Origin: UBA1275 sp002323515
Lineage (GTDB): Bacteria > Bacteroidota > Rhodothermia > Balneolales > Balneolaceae
Direction of reading: 5' to 3'
Assembly (NCBI GenBank): GCA_964007875.1
Contig: CAXGAH010000011.1
Span: forward strand, 5,394 to 69,393
DNA length: 64,000 nt
The notes under the pieces are model-generated. The model had not been told where the DNA came from. It did no database searches and worked only from the letters and a program-made list of their open reading frames with translations. Of the stretch, positions 35,925 to 45,400 are shown in pieces; within the stretch, counting starts at the first letter, position 1, and every line of letters starts with the position of its first letter. Position numbers and translations under genes: made by a program.

Positions 35925-36185
35925 AATTTAACCTCCGCAGAAGGTATTTTTATTTTAGCTTAAACGTAAATGATATTAACCACCTCGTAAAGTATGGGAA
36001 ATTTTTTGTGTTTTCCACACTTTTACTTAAAATAAGTAGAATATTAATCTAATGATAATAATATTGATTTTTATTGGTAATTAGATGTTTAGGATAGAAT
36101 AAGTTTCTTATAACATGATTTTGTATAAACTTATCCACACTGCGAACTACGTAAAAACACTTAGTTTGTACGTATGCTGAATTGC
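35925..36185. promoter_or_regulatory. AT-rich upstream region of the motor operon with two DnaA-box-like sites
   Basis: This 261-base gene-free stretch holds the leader of the rotor gene: CCTCC at 35932-35936 is its ribosome-binding site read on the minus strand. It also contains TTATCCACA at 36131-36139, a perfect DnaA-box consensus, and TTTTCCACA at 36011-36019, a close variant in the same orientation. Between them the sequence is very AT-rich. The promoter itself cannot be assigned. No dnaA, dnaN or gyrB gene is near. Confidence 0.4.
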
Positions 36186-36620
36186 TCATAACTTGGAAGA
36201 GAAGGCTAGCGCATAGATTTTCATTTGCTTAACCATAGAAGCCAAGCCATTAGCTCTGGTAGGCGAGAGATGCTCATTCATTCCAATCTCAGTGATGAAG
36301 GTAGGCTCTGTTTCCAAAATAGCGGTAGGGGTTTGATAGCTATACAAGCGTACCATTAATGCTACAAGTCCTTTAGTGATAGCAGCGTCACTGTCTGCCT
36401 GGAATACAATCCGCTCATCACTGAGTTCAGCATGCAGCCAAACTTGGCTTTGACAGCCTTTAACAATATTGCTATCTATTTTTTTTGAACTATCGAGTGG
36501 AGGAAGTTTAGATCCGAGCTTAATGATGTGCTTGTAACGTTCGGTCCAATCCTCGAAAAGTCTAAATTCTCTGGCAATTCTATTTTGTATGTCTTCAATA
36601 CCTATTTTGGGCTGCGACAT
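36186..36620 (-). CDS. sufE: SufE-family cysteine desulfuration protein
   Basis: A 144-residue cytoplasmic protein. The family core is visible: a helical N-terminus (FRLFEDWTERYKHIIKLGSK), then KGCQSQVWL with the sulfur-accepting Cys56, followed by FQADSDAAITKGLVALMV and a C-terminal helix ending GLASMVKQMKIYA. SufE takes persulfide from the desulfurase SufS and passes it to the Fe-S cluster scaffold. No other suf gene is in the window. The PAS protein gene lies eight bases upstream on the same strand. Confidence 0.94.
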   Translation of the reverse strand: MSQPKIGIEDIQNRIAREFRLFEDWTERYKHIIKLGSKLPPLDSSKKIDSNIVKGCQSQVWLHAELSDERIVFQADSDAAITKGLVALMVRLYSYQTPTAILETEPTFITEIGMNEHLSPTRANGLASMVKQMKIYALAFSSKL

Positions 36621-36628
36621 GTCGACAC

Positions 36629-37507
36629 TTAAATTTCTTTTAACTCTAGCTTACCGACTGACTTTACAGTTGAAATTTTATTGCTGGTATCGTCTTTTAC
36701 GGGACTGAATGACTGATAAATTGTTTGGTACTCGTCAGTACCGGGTACTTTATATCGAAATAACTCTGAGACAGTTATACCTTCAAATGCACTGCTTAGA
36801 GCTTGCTTTATCATTGCAACATCATGTGGATGTATAACACTCTCCAATCCTTTTTCAAAAACATCATCTGAGCCGAATCCAGTGACTTCTTCGAAAGCTT
36901 CATTGATGTATTTGCAATTGAACCCAGATTCGTCTTTCGAAAATTTGAGAATGAATTCTTCTCTTTGTTTTAATAAGGAACCAAAATCGGTATTGAAAAT
37001 AGCCTTAGCACTTTCTTTTTTCTCTGTAACATCTCGTTGATATGACACCCAATGAGTAACCTCTCCCTGTGCGTTCATTAAGGGATGAATATCCCACTGG
37101 TTAATAAACTCTGAGCCATCTTTGCGATAGTTAATGGTATGACCAAAGAATGCTTGCCCTTCAATTAATCGCCTTTTGAGACGTTCCAAAATAACTCGAT
37201 CAGTTTTCGCACCTTGAAGGATTCGTGGTGTCTTGCCAAATACTTCTTGTTTTGTATATCCAGTCATTCTAGTAAAACCGTCATTCACATAGACAATTCT
37301 TGGTCCAGGTTTTTCCAAACTAAGTTCAGTGATTATGATAGAATCATAATCATTTCGAATCGCGCTTTCAAGCAAGTCTAACTGATGTTTTAGTGTAGCA
37401 ATTTGATCTGCTTGTGACTGAAAAGCACCTTCAAGCCTTACTTGGGCATCGGCATCTTTGGCAAAATTCTTGATGTCGTATAATTCAAATAGTTTATTGT
37501 GCTTCAT
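36629..37507 (-). CDS. Stand-alone tandem PAS domain protein
   Basis: A 292-residue soluble protein. An N-terminal coiled coil (about 25-50) is followed by PAS 1 at about 55-165 (RIVYVNDGFTRMTGYTKQEV, RILQGAKTD, FINQWDIHPLM, HWVSYQRDVTEKK) and PAS 2 at about 170-285 (CKYINEAFEEVTGFGSDDVF). PAS 1 looks like a LOV-type fold, but the flavin-binding Cys of the GRNCRFLQ motif is replaced (GKTPRILQ), so classical photochemistry is not expected. There is no kinase, cyclase or DNA-binding domain, so it may signal by protein contacts. It is probably co-transcribed with sufE. Confidence 0.82.
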   Translation of the reverse strand: MKHNKLFELYDIKNFAKDADAQVRLEGAFQSQADQIATLKHQLDLLESAIRNDYDSIIITELSLEKPGPRIVYVNDGFTRMTGYTKQEVFGKTPRILQGAKTDRVILERLKRRLIEGQAFFGHTINYRKDGSEFINQWDIHPLMNAQGEVTHWVSYQRDVTEKKESAKAIFNTDFGSLLKQREEFILKFSKDESGFNCKYINEAFEEVTGFGSDDVFEKGLESVIHPHDVAMIKQALSSAFEGITVSELFRYKVPGTDEYQTIYQSFSPVKDDTSNKISTVKSVGKLELKEI

Positions 37508-37961
37508 AGGGCCTACTTGGTCTCGCGGAGTTTTTCAAATTATTAGTAAGTAATTAAACGATGAATAGAGTTTAATCATTCCACAACTTCAAACAAATAA
37601 AATAGAAGGCCTAATATGAGCTTTTCTTGATACAATTACAGGATAAAAAAAGGGGGACTATTGTCCCCCTTTCCTCACTCACTCATCGAAGTAGCAGCTT
37701 CGCTTTAGCTTAGCTGCACGCTCTTTAAAATTTATTTAAACCCACCGGTTCATGTGAACTCATACAGTTAAATTCATCGCCCAAACATCGTTATTTTATG
37801 TGCACATTACAAATGGTTATAGTGGCTTATCGCATATCTGACTATAAAATAAATATAATACTGTAAGCGCTTTTTTGCTAGTATAAAGTATGTTTTTGAG
37901 CAATTTTTTTTTATGTCATCAAAAGCTTTTCTAAATAGGCTAAAACCTTAAAATGAAGGGT
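37508..37961 (-). ncRNA. Gene-free region with strong terminator; possible small RNA on the minus strand
   Basis: 454 bases without a coding frame. On the minus strand, after the meaB gene end, an AT-rich part (37780-37960) leads to a GC-richer segment with a hairpin (GCAGCT/AGCTGC at 37694-37699 and 37712-37717), and then a strong terminator at 37645-37670. The terminator is followed by the promoter side of the PAS gene. This arrangement could be a small RNA of about 150-220 bases, or the 3' untranslated tail of meaB. It does not match tmRNA, RNase P, 6S or 4.5S RNA features I know. Confidence 0.35.
37645..37670 (-). terminator. Strong Rho-independent terminator
   Basis: AGGGGGAC (37651-37658) pairs perfectly with GTCCCCCT (37663-37670) around a four-base loop. 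On the minus strand the stem is followed by a run of seven T (A at 37645-37651). It should also stop plus-strand transcripts weakly, but there the T-run is short. It isolates the meaB/mutase transcript from the PAS-sufE pair. Confidence 0.88.
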
Positions 37962-38975
37962 TTATTCCTTATTGAATAGTGACCGCGAGAATTCTTGAGC
38001 TGCTTCTATCACATTTTTTTTACCGGATTGGATCTCTTTTATGAGCGCGTTTCGAAAAGAGCTAGTGTGCCTAGCTGCCTGTAAATAGTGAAGCCAATAG
38101 TACTCACTTAATTTTTGAAACCAGTGTTCTTGTTGGAGTTTTCTTTTGTGCTCAAAGAATCCCTCTGCTACAGCTTGTTCTAGAAATTTAGTTACGGCTT
38201 GCCAACTTTCAGTGATTCCAATGTCTTGGGTGGAACTGACCCCTAAGGTCGGTACTTGGTAATTCTTAAGGGAATGATTGATTAGTTGGGAAGTAGATCG
38301 TAACGATTGTAGTGTTTGTTGAGCTAATGATTTTGTCATTCCGTCCATTTTATTCACCAACAAAACATCTGCAAATTCTAATACTCCTCGTTTAATCCCT
38401 TGTAATTCATCTCCACTTCCAGGTTGGTTAAGCAAGACAAAACAGTCCACCATATCTGCTACAGCACCTTCACTTTGCCCAATTCCGACAGTTTCAATTA
38501 GAATAATGGAATAACCAGCTAGTTCACATAAGCTCATGATGGATTGAGTAGCATGGGTAACTCCACCAAGAATTTGTTGAGAAGGTGAAGGGCGTATGAA
38601 GGTATTTGGCTGGGTGCTCAACCGCTTCATCCTGGTTTTATCACCTAGAATAGAACCTCCAGATAGTTGGCTACTAGGATCAATAGCTAGCACACATACT
38701 CGGTGTCCTAGCGAAAGTAGGTGCATCCCCAAGGATTCTATATAGCTACTTTTTCCTACCCCAGGAGGGCCTGAAATTCCTATTCTTATCGTTGGTGCAC
38801 GTTCGGTAGCACTGAGTCGTGCCAAACTTTCTTTGAGTAGGTTTCCAGCCCTATGCGTATCTTCTGTCCGAGTACTTTCAAGCAGTGTAATTGCCCGAGA
38901 AAGACTTCTTATTTGTCCATTTTCGATGGAATTTATCCATTCCGAAATGGAAGTGTGATCGCTGGATTCTTTCAT
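37962..38975 (-). CDS. meaB: Methylmalonyl-CoA mutase-associated GTPase MeaB
   Basis: A 337-residue G3E-type P-loop GTPase. The Walker A motif is GISGPPGVGKSS. LAIDPSSQLSGGSILGDKTRM contains the switch region, ETVGIGQSE is the Walker B region, and LLVNKMD gives the guanine-specificity NKxD motif. MeaB protects and reactivates adenosylcobalamin-dependent methylmalonyl-CoA mutase. It starts three bases after the mutase stop on the same strand, so the pair forms an operon. Confidence 0.96.
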   Translation of the reverse strand: MKESSDHTSISEWINSIENGQIRSLSRAITLLESTRTEDTHRAGNLLKESLARLSATERAPTIRIGISGPPGVGKSSYIESLGMHLLSLGHRVCVLAIDPSSQLSGGSILGDKTRMKRLSTQPNTFIRPSPSQQILGGVTHATQSIMSLCELAGYSIILIETVGIGQSEGAVADMVDCFVLLNQPGSGDELQGIKRGVLEFADVLLVNKMDGMTKSLAQQTLQSLRSTSQLINHSLKNYQVPTLGVSSTQDIGITESWQAVTKFLEQAVAEGFFEHKRKLQQEHWFQKLSEYYWLHYLQAARHTSSFRNALIKEIQSGKKNVIEAAQEFSRSLFNKE

Positions 38976-38978
38976 AAA

Positions 38979-41060
38979 TTAACTCGAGGCTATTCGATCT
39001 TCTAACGCTGCAAGTATAGATTGTGCTGCTTCGGTTATGGGTGTTCCTGGGCCAAAAATGGCAGTTACTCCGTCTGCTTTCAATTGAGCATAATCCTGTT
39101 CCGGTATCACACCGCCTGCCACGATGATCATATCGTTGACACCTTGCTTCGTGAGTCCCTCGATTAGTGCTGGTATCAAGGCTTTATGTCCACCGGCTAA
39201 ACTTGATATCCCTACTACATGCACATCATTTTCGATGGCCTGTTTTACTACTTCATCCGGCGTGGAGAAAAGACTTCCCATATCCATATCAAATCCTAAA
39301 TCTGCAAATGCGGTGGCAATGACTTTGCTTCCTCTATCATGTCCATCTTGTCCCATTTTAACAATAAGCATGCGAGGTTGGCGTCCGAGTGCCCGTGCTA
39401 ATTTTCGTACTTGTTCTTTTAATTGCTCGAAAGCTGGATCTTTTTCATACACTTTGCTATATACTCCTTTTATTGTAGAATGATGTGCACTATGTCGCCC
39501 CCAAACGCGTTCTAGCGCTTCAGAAATTTCACCAACGGTAGCCTGTGCCCGTGTGGCTTCAATAGCGACGGATAAAATATTTTGCGTGGATGATTTTGCA
39601 GCTTCTACGAGAGCGGCCAAACGTGTTTCTACAAGTTCATTATCCCTATTCTGTTTAAGAAGGGAGAGTTTTTTTTCTTGAGACTGCCGGACTTTTGAAT
39701 GATCGATGTCACGAACATCCATGGGTGTTTGATCAGGGCTCTTATATTTATTAACCCCCACAATAATTTCAATTCCTTTGTCTATGCGAGCTTGGCGTAT
39801 GGCTGCGAAGGCTTCAATTTTCCTTTGTGGAAAGCCCTGTTCAATCGCTCTTGTCATTCCACCCATGGCCCTGATTTCTGTAATAAGTTCTTTGGCTTTG
39901 GTATATAAATCATGAGTGAGTGATTCCATGGCATAGGAGCCAGCAAAAGGGTCAATGATGTGAGTTACATCGGTTTCTTCTTGTAAAATAAGTTGGGTAT
40001 TACGGGCAATCCGAGCAGCTGTTTCTGTAGGCAGGGAGAGCGCTTCGTCGTAACTATTGGTATGAAGGGATTGAGTCCCACCAAAAATAGCGGCGATAGC
40101 TTCGACCGTAGTTCGTACGATATTATTTAAGGGGTCTTGTGCTGTCAATGACCAACCAGATGTTTGGCAATGGGTGCGTAACATGGTGGATTTAGGATTT
40201 TTTGACTCAAATAAATCCTGCATTAGTTCCGCCCACAATTCTCTCGCAGCGCGTAGTTTGGCAATCTCTGTGAGCATATTCATTCCAATACCAAAAAAGA
40301 AGGAAAGCCGAGGAGCAAACTCATCTACATCAAGACCTCGATCAACAGCAGTTCCAACATATTCTAGCCCATTTGCAATAGTGAAAGCTAATTCTAGCAC
40401 TTCATTCGCACCTGCTTCTTGCATATGGTAGCCTGAAATAGAGATTGAATTGAATTTAGGCATATATTGGCATGTATAGTCAATAATATCGGAGACTAAA
40501 CGCATGGACGGGGTAGGGGGATATATATATGTATTGCGAACCATGAATTCTTTTAAAATATCATTTTGTATGGTTCCACTGAGTTGATCTTGGGAAACGC
40601 CTTGTTCCTCAGCTGCTACAATATATGCCGCCATAATGGGGATAACAGCACCGTTCATTGTCATTGATACGGACATTTTATCCAGTGGAATCCCATTGAA
40701 GAGTTGTTTCATATCTTCCACTGAATCAATAGCTACACCAGCCTTTCCTACATCACCCACTACCCTTGGATGATCTGAATCATAGCCTCTATGTGTGGCT
40801 AAATCAAAGGCTACACTCAGGCCTTTTTGTCCATTTTCAAGTGCATTCCTGTAAAAAGCGTTGGACTCCTCAGCTGTTGAAAATCCTGCATACTGCCGAA
40901 TAGTCCACGGCCTACCGGTATACATGCTACTATATGGCCCCATACGATAAGGGAATTCGCCTGGATTTTGTGGTTTAATACGCCTTTTATTGAGGTCATC
41001 AGGCGTATATAAAGCCTTTTTTTGGAGTTTTTCGGAGTCTTGGAAAGAAAATTCACTCAT
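38979..41060 (-). CDS. Methylmalonyl-CoA mutase, catalytic subunit
   Basis: A 693-residue B12 enzyme. An N-terminal TIM barrel opens with the family motif RRIKPQNPGEFPYRMGPY and YTGRPWTIRQYAGFSTAEES. The C-terminal cobalamin-binding domain carries MGQDGHDRGSK (DxHxxG, His near residue 570) followed by GGVIPEQDY and GPGTP. It interconverts methylmalonyl-CoA and succinyl-CoA. A small subunit is not seen, so it is either a homodimer type or paired with a gene outside. The adjacent GTPase supports the assignment over isobutyryl-CoA-type mutases. It may serve propionate catabolism or, run in reverse, propionyl-CoA formation. Confidence 0.94.
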   Translation of the reverse strand: MSEFSFQDSEKLQKKALYTPDDLNKRRIKPQNPGEFPYRMGPYSSMYTGRPWTIRQYAGFSTAEESNAFYRNALENGQKGLSVAFDLATHRGYDSDHPRVVGDVGKAGVAIDSVEDMKQLFNGIPLDKMSVSMTMNGAVIPIMAAYIVAAEEQGVSQDQLSGTIQNDILKEFMVRNTYIYPPTPSMRLVSDIIDYTCQYMPKFNSISISGYHMQEAGANEVLELAFTIANGLEYVGTAVDRGLDVDEFAPRLSFFFGIGMNMLTEIAKLRAARELWAELMQDLFESKNPKSTMLRTHCQTSGWSLTAQDPLNNIVRTTVEAIAAIFGGTQSLHTNSYDEALSLPTETAARIARNTQLILQEETDVTHIIDPFAGSYAMESLTHDLYTKAKELITEIRAMGGMTRAIEQGFPQRKIEAFAAIRQARIDKGIEIIVGVNKYKSPDQTPMDVRDIDHSKVRQSQEKKLSLLKQNRDNELVETRLAALVEAAKSSTQNILSVAIEATRAQATVGEISEALERVWGRHSAHHSTIKGVYSKVYEKDPAFEQLKEQVRKLARALGRQPRMLIVKMGQDGHDRGSKVIATAFADLGFDMDMGSLFSTPDEVVKQAIENDVHVVGISSLAGGHKALIPALIEGLTKQGVNDMIIVAGGVIPEQDYAQLKADGVTAIFGPGTPITEAAQSILAALEDRIASS

Positions 41061-41119
41061 CGAATACGTATTAAGAGGTTTTGATGGTTAGAATATGCAA
41101 TAAACTAAGAAGTAGCCTT

Positions 41120-44100
41120 TTATGCCACATCTTCCATTCGAACTCCTACCAATCGACTAACACCGGTTTCAGGCATGGTGACACCATACATCATCTCTGC
41201 CTTACTCATGGTTTTTTTATTGTGCGTAATAATGATGAACTGAGTGTCATTTGAAAACGCTTTAATCATTTTAGCAAATCGTTCGATATTTGCATCATCT
41301 AAAGGAGCATCAACCTCATCCAATACACAAAAAGGTGAGGGTTTTACCAAATAGATGGCAAATAGTAATGCGATGGCAGTGAGTGTTTTTTCCCCTCCTG
41401 AAAGTTGGGAGATACCTGAGGGTCGCTTACCCCTAGGTTGAGCTTTAATTTCAATACGAGCTTCTAGTGGATCTTCGGCATCTTGCTCTATAATCAAATC
41501 ACAAAAGTCGTCAGCAAAGAATAATGTTTTGAACACACGCTGGAAATTATTTCGAACTTCTTCAAAGGTTAAGTTAAAGCGTTCTGTGGCCTTGATATTG
41601 ATTTCATCTATGGTTTCAAGAAGTTGAATTTCGGCTTTCGTTAAATCTTCAATTTGTTCTTCATAGAAGTTTAATCTTTTGCTTTCCTCTTCATATTCTT
41701 CAATTGCAAGCGGGTTAACTTCTCCCAGACTGTTCACTTTTTGTTTGAGCCAAGTAATTCGCTGTTTCACTTCCTCTGTACTTTTATCCTCGGGCAAAGG
41801 GTCACTTTCAAGTAATTTAATGAGTAGCCCATAACTTTCCCAAACATGGTCGCGAAGGCTTCCGCTTTGTAAATCCATTTTTTCCTTGGCCATGTGCAAA
41901 TGATGAACTAGTTCGATGTTTACTTCTTTTTGGCGTCGAATTTCTTTGAGCTGCTTCTCTATTTCGTTAATGCTCCCTCGAACTATTGCAGCAGTTTCTT
42001 GTGTGTTAGATAGAGCCTGATCGGCCTCTTCTTTTTGGATAGTCGATTGCGCTAGTTTTTCTTTCCAGCTAGTTACTTGTTCGGTGTTTAAACTGATATG
42101 CTCACTTGCCTTACCAATGCGTTCCTCACGATGCTCTATGCGTTGTTCAACCCCATTTATACTAATCTGAGCACGTTGGATTTCACGTTCATGATTCTCA
42201 ATCTTATTGGTAATATCCTGATGTTTAAGTTGGGCATCGTTATACCGGCTTTGTGCACCTGAACGCTGTTCTTCTAATGACTCTAATAAGCTTTTTTGCT
42301 GTTCAAGTTTATGGTTATAGCTTTCAATTTTTTGTTCGCTTTCTTTTTGGGAAGGTGCTATGTTAGCAAGTTCTTGTTGTGCATTTCCCTCATTGGATTG
42401 AAGAGAGTTTTTTCGGTTAACCCGATCGGTAATATTCTTTTGGTAGACTTGCACCTTTGAACTCATTGAGTGTTTTTGCTGCTCTAATGTGCGAATTTGT
42501 TGTTCGAGATCTTTCAGCGCTTTATTGAGTACGGGTAAATCAATCTGTGTGCTTTTGTTCTGAATCTGTTCTAGATAGTCGGTTAGCTTGTGTAGCTCTT
42601 TCTGAATTTTTGCCTGTTGCTTTTTTAGTCGCTCAATTTTGGTTTTTAAGCTGACCCGCATACCAGTGTGGCTACTTTTACTTCCCGATGTGTAAAAAGA
42701 GTATCCACTACGAACATCCCCTTGTAAACTTACCGAGCTCCATTCTTTGTTTAACTCTGTTTTATTCATGAGCTCGATGTCCTCAAATACAAGAACATTA
42801 CCCAATAAGAGTTGCTTTAGGGCAGAGTACTTTGCTTTACAATCCACATGATGAAATAAGCTACCATTAGCAACATCATAGGTAGCGGCAAGCTGTTGTA
42901 GAGGAATAAAAGTAGCCAAGCCTTTTTTGTGTTCCTTTAATAATTTAGCAGCCGCATGTGCTTCTTCCATTGTATCCACGACTAAATAATTTAGCATAGG
43001 ACCAAGTGCTGACTCCAAAGCAACAGCATAAGTCTCATCAGTTGAAAAAACATCACTGACGGTCGTCATGCTTTTAAAATTAAATCGCTGCTCTTCTAAT
43101 AGATATTGGACACTCGATGGAAAAGCTTCATTGGAAGCGGCTAAATCTTGAAGGAGCTGCGATTCTGACTCGGCTGATGCTAAATCACTGCTCAGGCTGC
43201 GAATCTGATCCTTCGTCTCGTTCTGGGTATGAGCGAATTGTTCTTTTTTTGCACGAGCCTCTTCTAACGACTTTTCCTGTTGGCTTCGATCGCTGAACAT
43301 TTTTTCTAGCTGTTCATCTACATTACTTTGTTGCTCAGTAATAGTAGCAATTTCACTATTCAAATTAGAAATCTCAGACTCAATATGTTCAAGATCACCT
43401 TCGGTATTTTCGAGTTTGGACTCAATTTTAATTCGCTTGGCTTGAAGCTGAGTTAATTCATTTTTAGCTGCACTTATTTGAACTTCAAGCTCATATATTT
43501 CGTGGCGAATTTTGCTGTATTGCTGTTGGGTTTGGGTGTAAATGACTCTTGAATCTTCTAAGCTTTTCTCAGATCGTCCTTGTTCTGTAGCAAATTCCTC
43601 TAGTTTTTCCTGACTGTGTGTTCGAACTTGCTGTAACTCTGCTAAATCCTTATTACCCTGTTCGATATCCCTTTTATATTCACTTAGAACTTTTTCTTCG
43701 CTTTCAATTTTTTGCTGGGCAATACGGATTTGGGTGGTAGCTTCTTGAACAGCTTCTGCTAGGGATTGTACTCTGCGTTGAGCTTCGGACTGTGCTCGTT
43801 CTTTTTCCACGAGGGCTTTCCGAGTCTGCTCATCTTCAGCTTCAAGTGTATTCAGTTTTTGCTGGAGCTGTGTTTTTTCAAGCTCTGCGGAGTTTACGCG
43901 TTCAATTAATGGATTTAGTTCTTGTTGAATCCTCTCGTACTCATGCATGGAGAGCGCTTTATCAAGTTTTTCTAGTTCTTCTTTATATCCTTTTGCCTTG
44001 ATCGCTTTCTCTGCTTGGATTCCTAAGCTTCGTGTTTTCTTGCGTAATTCAATCAATAAATCATCGATGCGCTGAAGATCTTTACTTGTTTCCTCAAGCT

Positions 44101-44638
44101 TTCTGAGGCTTCTTTTTCGCTGATCCTTATACCTCGTGACACCGGCAGCCTCTTCAAAAAGTTTCCGCCGATCGTTGTTTTTATCATTTAAAATTTCCTC
44201 TACCATCTTAAGCTCAATCACCGAATACGCATCCGAACCCATGCCGGTATCCATGAACAATTCCATGATGTCTTTTAATCGGCATGAAGTACCATTTATA
44301 AGGTATTCTGAATCTCCAGATCGGTATAAACGCCGAGTGATGGTGAGCTCTGAATATTCAATGGGTAAAATACCTTTATCATTTATAAAAGTTAGAGACA
44401 CCTCAGCTAGCCCAAGAGCTTTTTTCTTGGCTGTACCATTAAAAATCACATTACTCATTGCCGAAGATCGCAACAACGAAGGTCGCTGTTCTCCTAGTAC
44501 CCACCGTAAGGCATCTACAATGTTAGATTTACCGCACCCATTTGGTCCGACAATGGAAGTAATTCCACTATCAAAGCTCACTTTTGTTTTATGAGCAAAA
44601 CTTTTAAATCCTTGTAATTCTAGTTCAGATATGTACAA
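41120..44638 (-). CDS. smc: Chromosome segregation protein SMC
   Basis: A 1172-residue structural-maintenance-of-chromosomes ATPase. Walker A GPNGCGKS lies at residues 31-38, within FDSGITSIVGPNGCGKSNIV. Long coiled coils span about 170-500 and 670-1000, flanking a hinge at about 505-655 (QYLLEEQRFNFKSMTTVSDV). Near the C-terminus come the signature SQLSGGEKTLTAIALL and Walker B VLDEVDAPLDD. The start is a TTG at 44638: the protein begins at the family-typical YISELELQGFKSFA, and an in-frame stop lies just upstream. Dimers act with ScpAB to compact and segregate chromosomes; neither partner gene is here. Confidence 0.97.
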   Translation of the reverse strand: MYISELELQGFKSFAHKTKVSFDSGITSIVGPNGCGKSNIVDALRWVLGEQRPSLLRSSAMSNVIFNGTAKKKALGLAEVSLTFINDKGILPIEYSELTITRRLYRSGDSEYLINGTSCRLKDIMELFMDTGMGSDAYSVIELKMVEEILNDKNNDRRKLFEEAAGVTRYKDQRKRSLRKLEETSKDLQRIDDLLIELRKKTRSLGIQAEKAIKAKGYKEELEKLDKALSMHEYERIQQELNPLIERVNSAELEKTQLQQKLNTLEAEDEQTRKALVEKERAQSEAQRRVQSLAEAVQEATTQIRIAQQKIESEEKVLSEYKRDIEQGNKDLAELQQVRTHSQEKLEEFATEQGRSEKSLEDSRVIYTQTQQQYSKIRHEIYELEVQISAAKNELTQLQAKRIKIESKLENTEGDLEHIESEISNLNSEIATITEQQSNVDEQLEKMFSDRSQQEKSLEEARAKKEQFAHTQNETKDQIRSLSSDLASAESESQLLQDLAASNEAFPSSVQYLLEEQRFNFKSMTTVSDVFSTDETYAVALESALGPMLNYLVVDTMEEAHAAAKLLKEHKKGLATFIPLQQLAATYDVANGSLFHHVDCKAKYSALKQLLLGNVLVFEDIELMNKTELNKEWSSVSLQGDVRSGYSFYTSGSKSSHTGMRVSLKTKIERLKKQQAKIQKELHKLTDYLEQIQNKSTQIDLPVLNKALKDLEQQIRTLEQQKHSMSSKVQVYQKNITDRVNRKNSLQSNEGNAQQELANIAPSQKESEQKIESYNHKLEQQKSLLESLEEQRSGAQSRYNDAQLKHQDITNKIENHEREIQRAQISINGVEQRIEHREERIGKASEHISLNTEQVTSWKEKLAQSTIQKEEADQALSNTQETAAIVRGSINEIEKQLKEIRRQKEVNIELVHHLHMAKEKMDLQSGSLRDHVWESYGLLIKLLESDPLPEDKSTEEVKQRITWLKQKVNSLGEVNPLAIEEYEEESKRLNFYEEQIEDLTKAEIQLLETIDEINIKATERFNLTFEEVRNNFQRVFKTLFFADDFCDLIIEQDAEDPLEARIEIKAQPRGKRPSGISQLSGGEKTLTAIALLFAIYLVKPSPFCVLDEVDAPLDDANIERFAKMIKAFSNDTQFIIITHNKKTMSKAEMMYGVTMPETGVSRLVGVRMEDVA

Positions 44639-44656
44639 CGTTTACGGGGCTTAGGC

Positions 44657-44680
44657 TCTTGGCTTACTTGGAAGCCAAGA
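44657..44680 (-). terminator. Hairpin between frr and smc
   Basis: TCTTGGCTT (44657-44665) pairs perfectly with AAGCCAAGA (44672-44680) around a six-base loop, three bases after the frr stop. No T-run follows on the minus strand, so it may be a processing or attenuation hairpin rather than a strong terminator. It lies 19 bases before the smc start. Confidence 0.45.
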
Positions 44681-44683
44681 AAT

Positions 44684-45253
44684 TTAGACGGTCATTATTT
44701 CCGATTCTTTTAGCTGCAATAGTTGATCTACATTGCTAGTGTGCCCATCGGTCACTTTTTGAACTTCCGCTTCTGCCTCAAATTTAGAATCTTCGGGCAA
44801 TGAATGGAACTCGACAGCTTTTTTCACCGCATCATTGGCATCTCGACGTGCATAACGAATGCTAATTCGTGCTTGTTCAGATTTATCCTTAGCCACTTTT
44901 ACTAATTCTTTGCGTCGCTCCTCGGTTAAAATAGGTAGAGGTATACGAATCAAATCACCATCATTCATTGGGTTGAGTCCCAAACCTGAGGACATAATCC
45001 CTTTTTCTATATCTGTTATAATACTTTTATCATAGGGCTGTACTAAAAGTAATCGTGGTTCAGGGGCTGAAATATTCGCCAATTGCTGAAGGGGGGTTTG
45101 GGCACCATAGTATTCTACATGAATACCTTGGATTAATGTGGGGTTTGCCTTACCGGCTCGAATATGCGAAAATTCTTTTTTTAAATATTGAACCGCATCG
45201 TCCATTTTCATTTCTGCTTCATCTACTATTTCTTGCAGTTCGTCCGCAATCAT
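44684..45253 (-). CDS. frr: Ribosome recycling factor
   Basis: A 189-residue protein with the RRF pattern: KMDDAVQYLKKEFSHIRAGK and ANPTLIQGIHVEYYGAQTPL near the start, QPYDKSIITDIEKGI in the middle, and the arginine-rich RISIRYARRDANDAVKK late. With EF-G it splits post-termination ribosomes. It is the last gene of the pyrH-frr pair; 147 bases separate it from pyrH. That gap (45254-45400) holds no clear regulatory element. Size and motifs are standard. Confidence 0.97.
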   Translation of the reverse strand: MIADELQEIVDEAEMKMDDAVQYLKKEFSHIRAGKANPTLIQGIHVEYYGAQTPLQQLANISAPEPRLLLVQPYDKSIITDIEKGIMSSGLGLNPMNDGDLIRIPLPILTEERRKELVKVAKDKSEQARISIRYARRDANDAVKKAVEFHSLPEDSKFEAEAEVQKVTDGHTSNVDQLLQLKESEIMTV

Positions 45254-45400
45254 AATGTTCTCCTACCAAGTTTTTGTTCAACTGAGTTATTATGGTATCG
45301 CCTTCCTAACATATCTCCCTACGGGTTGATGTATGCCATATACCACCTTCGAAAATACTAAATGTGTGGTATAAATCTTAATAATTTGTGGGACAGTTTA

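Noticed and set aside
35925..36185. A chromosome replication origin at the DnaA-box-like sites
   Set aside because: Only two sites, no dnaA, dnaN or gyrB nearby, and strongly expressed ribosomal genes to the right run toward this point, opposite to what is usual near an origin.
37621..37860. tmRNA, SRP RNA or RNase P RNA in the gene-free stretch
   Set aside because: None of the conserved ends or core motifs of these RNAs could be found on either strand.
41061..41119. Cobalamin riboswitch before the B12-dependent mutase
   Set aside because: The 59-base gap is far too short and lacks a B12-box-like sequence.
45340..45372. ATACCAC/GTGGTAT inverted repeat between pyrH and frr as terminator
   Set aside because: Seven pairs around a 19-base loop with no T-run; too weak to claim.
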